The notes under the pieces are model-generated. The model made no database searches and had not been told where the DNA came from. It was given only the letters and a program-made list of their open reading frames with translations. The translations under genes were made by a program, and so were the position numbers. Positions 1-3,869 of a stretch of 5,030 nt of DNA are shown in pieces. This stretch comes from Planctomycetales bacterium (GTDB taxonomy: Bacteria; Planctomycetota; Planctomycetia; Pirellulales; UBA7805): assembly GCA_011772275.1 (NCBI GenBank), contig WVZU01000370.1:13235-18264 (forward strand), read 5' to 3'. Position 1 is the first letter of the stretch. Every line of letters begins with the position of its first letter.

Positions 1-648
1 TCCCGCCTGGCGCTTAGCAAGGCGGCTGCCAAGGACCGCCTGCAACAGTGCGGCGTCGTGACACCGCCCTCCTTCTCGTTTCACAAAACGCAGCGGCTGG
101 GGCAGATTCGAACCCGGCTGGAACAGTTGGGATTTCCGCTGATCGTCAAACCGGATGGACAAGGATGCAGCCTGGGCGTCCACCTCGTGGACACGGCGGA
201 CAACCTGGCCGCGTCGGTCGAGGCCGCCGGCCGCCTGGAGGCGTACCTGCTGGCCGAGAAACGGGTGGTGGGACGCGAGTTTACCGTGGCGGTGATCGAC
301 CGCGAGCCGCTGCCGGCATTGGAAATCGTCCATCAACGGCCCACGTTCGATTTCGAGGTCAAATTTGGAGCGGCCCCGGCGGATTATCAATTTCCCCAGG
401 ACGAGGCCGCCCAGCGAGCGGAGCGGACTGCCGTGGCGGCCGCCAAGGCCATCGGTACCCGCGGTCTCTGTCGCGTCGATCTGATCTGCGATCGCACAGG
501 GCAAACGTGGGTTTTGGAGGTCAACACAGTTCCAGGAATGACAGCCCACAGCTTGGCCCCGCTGGCCGCCGCACAAGCTGGGTTCAGCATGCCGCAGCTC
601 TGTGATCGGCTGACACGGCTCTGTCTTCTCCAGACTGTGATGGCATGA
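1..648 (+). CDS. ddl: D-alanine--D-alanine ligase, C-terminal part (5' end outside window)
   Basis: Cytoplasmic ATP-grasp ligase that joins two D-alanines for the peptidoglycan stem peptide. The frame is open from base 1, so about 90-100 N-terminal residues are missing; 215 residues remain (E. coli DdlB has 306). Numbering from the first codon, the ATP-binding loop KPDGQGCSLGV begins at K50, the omega-loop region TFDFEVKF ends at F122, and metal ligands D160 (RVDL), E173 and N175 (LEVNTVPGM) are intact, followed by the substrate-loop motif HSLAPLAA. By alignment from memory, F122 replaces DdlB Tyr216 and C56 replaces Ser150; Phe at the former site is the signature of depsipeptide-capable ligases. 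The reading frame is unbroken. The TGA stop overlaps the ftsQ start (ATGA), so the two genes are probably one operon. Family assignment is secure; substrate specificity is inference. Confidence 0.95.
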   Translation, partial: SRLALSKAAAKDRLQQCGVVTPPSFSFHKTQRLGQIRTRLEQLGFPLIVKPDGQGCSLGVHLVDTADNLAASVEAAGRLEAYLLAEKRVVGREFTVAVIDREPLPALEIVHQRPTFDFEVKFGAAPADYQFPQDEAAQRAERTAVAAAKAIGTRGLCRVDLICDRTGQTWVLEVNTVPGMTAHSLAPLAAAQAGFSMPQLCDRLTRLCLLQTVMA

Positions 649-1553
649 GCAATCGCCAACCACCTCACAGACGACCCCTCCGGGTCGCTGGTCTGGCAAA
701 AATCCTCGCCACCCTGATCGACCACGCGCGGGCCCTCGTGCTGATCCCGATCCTAATCATCGTCGTGGCGGCCGCTGGCTACTGGGGCTGGCGAACCGCC
801 TGGCGGACCGGTCTGACCGCCGACGAGTATCGGCTGACCCCGGAAGATATCAAGGTCTGTACCGCCTCGAAATGGATCGATGCCCGGCGGCTCAAGGCCA
901 GTGTGATCCAGGACGCCAGCCTGGATCAACCTATGTCGATCCTTGATCGGCGATTGACCGCACGAATCGCCTCGGCCTTCGCCGCTCATCCCTGGGTCGC
1001 CCGCGTTGCCCGTGTCGAAAAATTTCACCCGGCCAGCGTCGAGGTTGATCTGGTGTATCGCGAACCGGTGGCCGTGGTCGTCACCCAGGCGCGACGCATC
1101 CCCGTCGATTCGCTGGGAGTCCGCCTGCCCTCGGAAGACTTCACGCCCGATCAGCTACAGGCCTTTCCCGCCATCCTGGGTATTGGCGACACCCGCCGCG
1201 ATTGGATTGGAAATGCCTGGGGAGACCCGCGCGTCGCAGGCGCCGCTCAGATCGCCGCCGCCCTGGTCTCTGATTGGGCCGATCTGGACCTGGCGGGAAT
1301 TGTCCCTTCCCAAATGCCCGTCGACGGCGCGAATGTTTTTCGCTACGAACTGCGGACCCGCCAAGGTACGCGTGTCCCCTGGGGACGGCAATATCTGACG
1401 CCGCATGAAACGGAACCGACCGCCGCCGAAAAGAGCCAGCGGCTGAAAAGATATGCCGAAATTTATGGGACGCTGGATGGGCTGAGCCAAAACTGGGAGG
1501 CGGAACGGAACCCCAGCGTGGGAGCGATCCCCCATCAAACGCCCAGAAACTGA
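645..1553 (+). CDS. ftsQ: FtsQ/DivIB-like cell division protein
   Basis: Probable bitopic inner-membrane divisome protein of 302 aa. It has a short basic cytoplasmic N-terminus (residues 1-29), one hydrophobic helix at about 30-49 (LVLIPILIIVVAAAGYWGW), and then a periplasmic part. Residues about 62-145 resemble the POTRA plus beta region of FtsQ: HPWVARVARVEKFHP followed by VEVDLVYREPVAVV matches the family pattern of PWV, V.. and a basic residue, then P, then REPVA. A family-like segment with a DSLGVRLP stretch follows. The C-terminus from about 250 is polar and unlike E. coli FtsQ. ATG 645 overlaps the ddl stop by 4 nt with no Shine-Dalgarno site, so translation is probably coupled. The ddl-ftsQ order is typical of dcw clusters. 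Overall similarity to proteobacterial FtsQ is low, so the name rests on topology, the POTRA motif and position. Confidence 0.8.
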   Translation: MSNRQPPHRRPLRVAGLAKILATLIDHARALVLIPILIIVVAAAGYWGWRTAWRTGLTADEYRLTPEDIKVCTASKWIDARRLKASVIQDASLDQPMSILDRRLTARIASAFAAHPWVARVARVEKFHPASVEVDLVYREPVAVVVTQARRIPVDSLGVRLPSEDFTPDQLQAFPAILGIGDTRRDWIGNAWGDPRVAGAAQIAAALVSDWADLDLAGIVPSQMPVDGANVFRYELRTRQGTRVPWGRQYLTPHETEPTAAEKSQRLKRYAEIYGTLDGLSQNWEAERNPSVGAIPHQTPRN

Positions 1554-1555
1554 TC

Positions 1556-1569
1556 GGCCGCCAGCGGCC
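1556..1569. repeat. inverted repeat in the ftsQ/csrA convergent gap
   Basis: GGCCGCCAGCGGCC is a perfect 14-bp palindrome filling almost all of the 16 bp between the two convergent stop codons. As RNA it can form a 5-bp GC stem with a CCAG loop on either strand. There is no T-run on either side, so it is at most a weak bidirectional transcription end or RNA-stabilising hairpin. Confidence 0.4.
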
Positions 1570-1782
1570 CTACTTGGGGGCGCCGATACGTGAGCCCTTC
1601 GCACAATCCGCCGGCTGCGAACGGGACTGGCCTTCCGCCCGCAATTCCTCGCGAATGACCTCCAGATCGTTGGGGGCCTCGATCCCCAAACGAACCCCAC
1701 CCTGGCCAATGCGGACCACCGTCACCGCAATCTTGTCGCCGATCAAGATCCGCTCGCCAACTTTCCGAGAAAGCACCAGCAT
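1570..1782 (-). CDS. csrA: carbon storage regulator CsrA (RNA-binding translational regulator)
   Basis: Small homodimeric RNA-binding protein that binds GGA motifs in mRNA leaders and represses or stabilises its targets. It has 70 aa. The core, starting MLVLSRKVGERILIGD, aligns end to end with E. coli CsrA, with the RNA-contact residues L4, R6 and R44 (in VIREEL) all present. The core ends near residue 49, and a polar tail of about 20 residues follows (SRSQPADCAKGSRIGAPK) containing one Cys; E. coli CsrA is 61 aa, so the tail is slightly long. The ATG at 1782 is set by the invariant ML.L.R start. No good Shine-Dalgarno site lies directly upstream, but the leader carries a GGA cluster and a plausible promoter, listed separately. 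The gene converges on ftsQ with a 16-bp gap. Family assignment is secure; its targets are unknown. Confidence 0.95.
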   Translation of the reverse strand: MLVLSRKVGERILIGDKIAVTVVRIGQGGVRLGIEAPNDLEVIREELRAEGQSRSQPADCAKGSRIGAPK

Positions 1783-1802
1783 TGGATACTACCGAAACTC
1801 GT

Positions 1803-1834
1803 GCGGTTTTCCCGCGTTCCGGTCCTCATCCTCC
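1803..1834 (-). promoter_or_regulatory. csrA leader GGA cluster, candidate CsrA autoregulatory binding region
   Basis: Read on the minus strand, five GGA trinucleotides lie within 25 nt (at 1834-1832, 1831-1829, 1825-1823, 1820-1818 and 1812-1810), beginning 28 nt upstream of the csrA ATG. One sits in AGGATG (1832-1827), close to the core of the CsrA SELEX consensus ARGGAUGU. The last lies at the edge of a small hairpin, GCGG-GAAAA-CCGC (1815-1803). CsrA is known to repress its own mRNA through leader GGA sites in E. coli; autoregulation here is inference. Confidence 0.45.
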
Positions 1835-1874
1835 CTGACAATCATCAACGCTCGGCTTCAAAAAAGCTGAACGA

Positions 1875-1903
1875 TTAATACATCGGCTCGCATGCGGCCC
1901 CAA
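1875..1903 (-). promoter_or_regulatory. candidate sigma70-type promoter for csrA
   Basis: On the minus strand TTGGGG (1903-1898) and TATTAA (1880-1875) are separated by exactly 17 bp. The match to TTGACA/TATAAT is 3/6 and 4/6. The predicted start near 1868 would give an 86-nt leader containing the whole GGA cluster. This is a motif match only, and sigma factor preferences in this organism are unknown. Confidence 0.35.
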
Positions 1904-1952
1904 GCGGTACTACAATTCTCAAAATCACACCCCAGGCCGGTGCCCAAATATT

Positions 1953-1963
1953 AGCGGTCCGCT
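1953..1963. repeat. 11-bp palindrome, possible operator
   Basis: AGCGG-T-CCGCT is a perfect inverted repeat around one base, lying between the two divergent promoter candidates. The half-site AGCGGT recurs at 1903-1908, touching the csrA -35 candidate. It could bind a regulator, but an 11-bp palindrome can occur by chance. Confidence 0.25.
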
Positions 1964-1993
1964 TGCTCGATTGCAACTTGCTCGCAATGAGCA
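1962..1993. repeat. 8-bp direct repeat plus short hairpin
   Basis: CTTGCTCG occurs at 1962-1969 and 1977-1984 (15-bp period). The second copy also pairs with the following bases: TGCTC (1979-1983) against GAGCA (1989-1993). No function is evident. Confidence 0.3.
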
Positions 1994-2013
1994 GTGTGAA
2001 TACGTATGGTTGC

Positions 2014-2042
2014 TTGGGTGTCCTTGGAAAAAAGGGTAAAAT
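2014..2042 (+). promoter_or_regulatory. candidate plus-strand promoter in the csrA-hydrolase gap
   Basis: TTGGGT (2014-2019) and TAAAAT (2037-2042) are separated by exactly 17 bp; TAAAAT matches the -10 consensus at 5 of 6 positions and the -35 at 3 of 6. The predicted start is near 2049. No known plus-strand gene follows until hslV at 3324, and a terminator-like hairpin lies about 300 nt downstream, which would fit a short independent transcript. Confidence 0.35.
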
Positions 2043-2046
2043 GCTT

Positions 2047-2067
2047 GCCGGGTGGCCCACCCCCGGC
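2047..2067 (+). repeat. GC-rich hairpin at the start of the putative transcript
   Basis: GCCGGG (2047-2052) and CCCGGC (2062-2067) form a 6-bp stem with a 9-nt loop, right at the predicted transcription start. It would act as a 5' stabilising hairpin if the promoter is real; there is no T-run. Confidence 0.35.
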
Positions 2068-2083
2068 GGGATGTCTGTTCAGC

Positions 2084-2108
2084 GGGGATGGCTGGGCCGG
2101 GGATGGCT
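2084..2108. repeat. 10-bp direct repeat, 15-bp period
   Basis: GGGGATGGCT occurs at 2084-2093 and again at 2099-2108. Each copy contains a GGATGG motif. It is probably a small local duplication. Confidence 0.5.
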
Positions 2109-2192
2109 TGTCCTGGCGGCCAGGCAAGACGTCTTGCTCAACCCCGAATTCCCACCTCACTTCGTAGCCAGCGACGGTAAGTCTTTGCCTGG
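2107..2192 (+). repeat. overlapping inverted repeats with three alternative pairings
   Basis: CTTG-T-CCTGG (2107-2116) pairs with CCAGGCAAG (2120-2128) as a 9-bp stem with one bulge and a CGG loop. GCAAGACGTCTTGC (2124-2137) is a perfect 14-bp palindrome. CCAGGCAAGAC (2120-2130) also pairs with GTCTTTGCCTGG (2181-2192) with one bulge. The segment 2120-2130 is shared by all three, so only one can form at a time. This resembles switchable RNA leaders, but no ligand motif is recognised. Confidence 0.45.
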
Positions 2193-2208
2193 TAAGGAAG
2201 AGGACGCG

Positions 2209-2241
2209 ATGTCGACCGCAAACGGGTCGATCTTACGTTGA
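2209..2241 (+). CDS. possible 10-aa leader ORF (MSTANGSILR)
   Basis: ATG 2209 is preceded by the purine-rich GGAAGAGG ending at 2203, a 5-nt spacing that is among the best ribosome sites in the window. The ORF stops at TGA 2239-2241 and overlaps the TCGACC/GGTCGA hairpin. There is no run of a single amino acid codon of the kind seen in attenuation peptides, and no downstream gene on this strand that it could control. It may be chance. Confidence 0.15.
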   Translation: MSTANGSILR

Positions 2242-2325
2242 GCCTCAAATTTCGAGGTCCGATGGGGCCAGGCCAAGATCCGGCGATCGCATCGCAGATG
2301 GCTTATGTGAAAGGAGGGTCGCACT

Positions 2326-2351
2326 GCCGGGCAGCCACCGGCCGGTTTTTT
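2326..2351 (+). terminator. terminator-like hairpin with T6
   Basis: GCCGG (2326-2330) and CCGGC (2338-2342) form a 5-bp stem with a 7-nt loop, followed by CGG and six T (2346-2351). The three-base gap before the T-run makes it weaker than a textbook terminator. It would end plus-strand transcription before it runs antisense into the hydrolase gene; it cannot serve the minus-strand gene, for which the T-run reads as A's upstream of the stem. Confidence 0.4.
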
Positions 2352-2379
2352 CAATCAACCGTCGCTGATCCCCGGCCCC

Positions 2380-2931
2380 TCAGGATGCGTCGGGACCTGG
2401 CTGGCGAATCAATTGACTGATTTGTTTGAACTGGGGCGTTCCCGCGACCTGGCACCACTCGAAGATGGCCGCCTCGGTGGTCGTGATGGTTGCCCCGGCC
2501 GAATCCATGCGTCGCAGGGCGATTTCATGGTCCCGCTCGCAGCGCGATCCGGTGGCATCGGCGGCCACAAACACGGCCAGGCCGGAGGCCAGCAAATCGA
2601 GTACGGTCTGCTGGACGCAGACATGCGTCTCGATACCGGCGACCAGCAGCTTGCTGACCCCCTCAGCGACCAGCGACTCCAACAGCTGGTCGCAAACGAT
2701 ACAGCTGAAGGATACCTTGGCTGGCACGTCGCCGATCCGGTCGGCCAGTTCCCGGATGGTGGGGCCCAGTCCTTGGGGATATTGTTCGCTGCCGGTGACC
2801 CGGACATCCAGAATCCGGGCGGCGTCAATCAGGCGGCTCAGGTTCCAGACAATTCTCTGGTGACCCCCAACCAGGCCGATTAATTTTTCTTGCACGTCGA
2901 CGACCAGCAGCGCGGTGTCATGCGTCGACAT
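2380..2931 (-). CDS. isochorismatase-fold cysteine hydrolase (ISOC1/ISOC2-like)
   Basis: Predicted cytoplasmic alpha/beta hydrolase of 183 aa with the cysteine-hydrolase triad D12 (LLVVDVQEKL), K72 (AKVSFSC) and C105 (GIETHVCVQQT). The segment EQYPQGLGPT (49-58) and the C-terminal pattern PQFKQISQLIRQPGPD closely match human ISOC2 from memory (EQYPQGLGPT; PQFKEIQKLIKEPAPD), placing it in the ISOC1/2 subgroup rather than with EntB or nicotinamidases. Substrate is unknown for this subgroup. ATG 2931 is chosen because family members begin just before the first strand; an in-frame ATG at 2967 would add 12 unrelated residues. Neither start has a clear Shine-Dalgarno site. It stands alone, facing away from hslVU, with no recognised terminator after its stop. 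Confidence 0.9.
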   Translation of the reverse strand: MSTHDTALLVVDVQEKLIGLVGGHQRIVWNLSRLIDAARILDVRVTGSEQYPQGLGPTIRELADRIGDVPAKVSFSCIVCDQLLESLVAEGVSKLLVAGIETHVCVQQTVLDLLASGLAVFVAADATGSRCERDHEIALRRMDSAGATITTTEAAIFEWCQVAGTPQFKQISQLIRQPGPDAS

Positions 2932-3057
2932 TGCGTAGGGACTGCGAGACCAGCGACTGTTGCTCATACCGGGCAAGATAACCCATCGACAGCCCTGCGA
3001 CCATCGGGGTCCTGCCCCTGGAAGTCGCTCGGCCAATCAGGGAAAATAGCAAACAGG

Positions 3058-3097
3058 CCAGGCAGGACGCCGACAGCCCAGGCAGGACACGGACAGC
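3058..3097. repeat. tandem duplication, 2 x 20 bp
   Basis: Units 3058-3077 and 3078-3097 both begin CCAGGCAGGAC and end GACAGC, differing at two positions (18/20 identical). There is no inverted symmetry within the unit. It could be a direct-repeat binding site for a regulator upstream of hslV or a slippage product. Confidence 0.75.
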
Positions 3098-3122
3098 GCT
3101 CGGAAATGAGCAGCCGAGGGGA

Positions 3123-3166
3123 GGGACGGGTCAGAGCCACGAAGTGACGCAGCCGTCCCGTGACGG
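3123..3166. repeat. competing short inverted repeats upstream of hslV
   Basis: GGGACGG (3123-3129) can pair with CCGTCCC (3153-3159). CCGTC (3153-3157) can instead pair with GACGG (3162-3166) across a 4-nt loop. There is no T-run and no recognised function. Confidence 0.35.
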
Positions 3167-3323
3167 TGTCGCGCCGGCCCGGGGTGGTCAGCAGGCAGTG
3201 ACGGGGGCACGAGGCTGCGACCGCCGCGCCGTGGCACGCTGGCATGGATCGGACTCCCCCCACCCCGGCGCGTACCCTGGCCGCCTCCCACATTTACCCC
3301 CCCTTTGTTTTCCCAATACGTGC

Positions 3324-3869
3324 ATGATGGAACTGAAAGCAACGACCATCCTCAGCGTGCGGCACAACGGCCGCGTGGCCCTGGGCGGTGACGGCCAGGT
3401 CACGCTGGGCAACTCCATCATGAAGGCGGACGCCACCAAGATCCGTACCTTGTTGGGCGGCAAGGTCCTGACCGGTTTTGCCGGCGGGAGCGCCGACGCA
3501 TTTGCGTTGCTGGAACGCTTCGAAGCCAAGCTGAAGGATTTTCCGGGCAATGTGCCACGCGCGGCGACAGAACTGGCCAAGGATTGGCGGACCGATCGGG
3601 CCTTGCGACGCCTGGACGCCATGATGGTCGTGGCGGACGCCGGCAGTACGCTGCTGGTGACCGGCATTGGCGATGTGATTCAACCCACCGACGGCGTGGT
3701 CGGTATCGGGTCGGGAGGCGCCTACGCGGTGGCGGCCGCCCGGGCGCTGGTGGTGCACGCAGAGCTAAGTGCCGGAGAGATCGTCCGCGAGGCTCTGAAA
3801 ATCGCGGGCGGGATCGACATCTATACCAACGAAAATATTCAAGTGGAAGAACTGGAATGCCAGACGTGA
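3324..3869 (+). CDS. hslV: ATP-dependent protease subunit HslV (threonine peptidase)
   Basis: Peptidase half of the HslUV (ClpQY) protease, a cytoplasmic dodecamer of two stacked hexameric rings. The precursor is 181 aa and collinear with E. coli HslV. The short propeptide MMELKA must be removed to expose the catalytic Thr (T7 of the precursor, codon 3342-3344) in ATTILSV. In mature numbering D17 ([10 protein letters not shown]) and K33 are present, followed by the family motifs [20 protein letters not shown] and GIGSGG, and a C-terminal ending in ECQT. Two adjacent ATGs (3324 and 3327) are equally possible starts; either leaves a 5-6 residue propeptide, and a further upstream start would give an implausible 60-residue extension. 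No Shine-Dalgarno site precedes the start, and the leader is C/T-rich. It overlaps hslU, indicating an hslVU operon. Confidence 0.97.
   Translation: MMELKATTILSVRHNGRVALGGDGQVTLGNSIMKADATKIRTLLGGKVLTGFAGGSADAFALLERFEAKLKDFPGNVPRAATELAKDWRTDRALRRLDAMMVVADAGSTLLVTGIGDVIQPTDGVVGIGSGGAYAVAAARALVVHAELSAGEIVREALKIAGGIDIYTNENIQVEELECQT
3845..3849 (+). promoter_or_regulatory. ribosome binding site for hslU, inside the hslV 3' end
   Basis: GGAAG lies 7 nt before ATG 3857 and favours that start over the in-frame GTG at 3866, which has no comparable site at the right spacing. Confidence 0.5.

Larger units (their letters stand above)
2049..2351 (+). ncRNA. candidate structured non-coding transcript (about 300 nt), unrecognised
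   Basis: The stretch is bounded by a promoter-like element (2014-2042) and a hairpin plus T6 terminator-like element (2326-2351). Between them lie several inverted repeats, including competing pairings over 2107-2192 and a hairpin TCGACC/GGTCGA (2212-2217 with 2225-2230). I do not recognise an Rfam family by eye. It carries three GGATG motifs (2069, 2086 and 2101 region) and lies beside csrA, so a CsrA-binding RNA is conceivable, but the overall GGA count is about what base composition predicts. It could equally be ordinary intergenic DNA. Confidence 0.22.
1783..2379. other. 597-bp intergenic region between csrA and the hydrolase gene
   Basis: No open frame here resembles a known protein. 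Reading csrA-proximal to distal, the region holds the csrA leader (GGA cluster), a minus-strand promoter candidate, a small palindrome and direct repeats around 1953-1993, a plus-strand promoter candidate at 2014-2042, several hairpins between 2047 and 2230, a 10-codon ORF with a plausible ribosome site, and a terminator-like hairpin at 2326-2351. I found no tRNA T-loop motif, tmRNA, SRP RNA or RNase P signature. An ORF reading through 1963-2241 exists but has repetitive, unconvincing composition. Confidence 0.6.
2932..3323. other. 392-bp intergenic region between the hydrolase gene and hslV (divergent)
   Basis: GC-rich DNA that should contain the promoters of both flanking genes, but I found no convincing -35/-10 pair on either strand. 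It holds a 2 x 20 bp tandem repeat (3058-3097) and short hairpins (3123-3166). Just before hslV it is strongly pyrimidine-rich with a C7 run (3297-3303). Open frames crossing it are long only because of base composition. Confidence 0.6.

Noticed and set aside
1155..1709. Minus-strand 184-codon frame crossing ftsQ and csrA
   Set aside because: Arg/Gly/Pro-rich shadow of GC-rich coding DNA overlapping two well-supported genes in other frames.
1963..2241. Plus-strand 92-codon frame as a small protein gene
   Set aside because: No family resemblance, Gly/Trp repeats explained by a local DNA repeat, and no ribosome site at the first starts. ATG 2041 has a purine-rich upstream, but those bases also form the -10 candidate.
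2240..2300. tRNA-like TTTCGAGGTCC at about 2250
   Set aside because: No acceptor-stem partner, anticodon arm or CCA context fits a cloverleaf.
2238..2420. Plus-strand 60-codon frame with a TTG start
   Set aside because: It runs through the terminator-like hairpin and into the 3' end of the hydrolase gene in antisense; no ribosome site and no recognisable motif.
2413..2883. Plus-strand frames of 145 and 156 codons antisense to the hydrolase
   Set aside because: The minus-strand frame has an intact catalytic triad and full-length match to the ISOC family, so these are shadows.
2932..3036. Upstream extension of the hydrolase by up to 35 residues
   Set aside because: The extra residues do not resemble the family N-terminus; the first beta strand starts a few residues after ATG 2931.
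3144..3323. Upstream extension of hslV by 60 residues
   Set aside because: HslV needs a short propeptide before its catalytic Thr; the extension is low-quality sequence and the ATG pair at 3324/3327 gives the family length.
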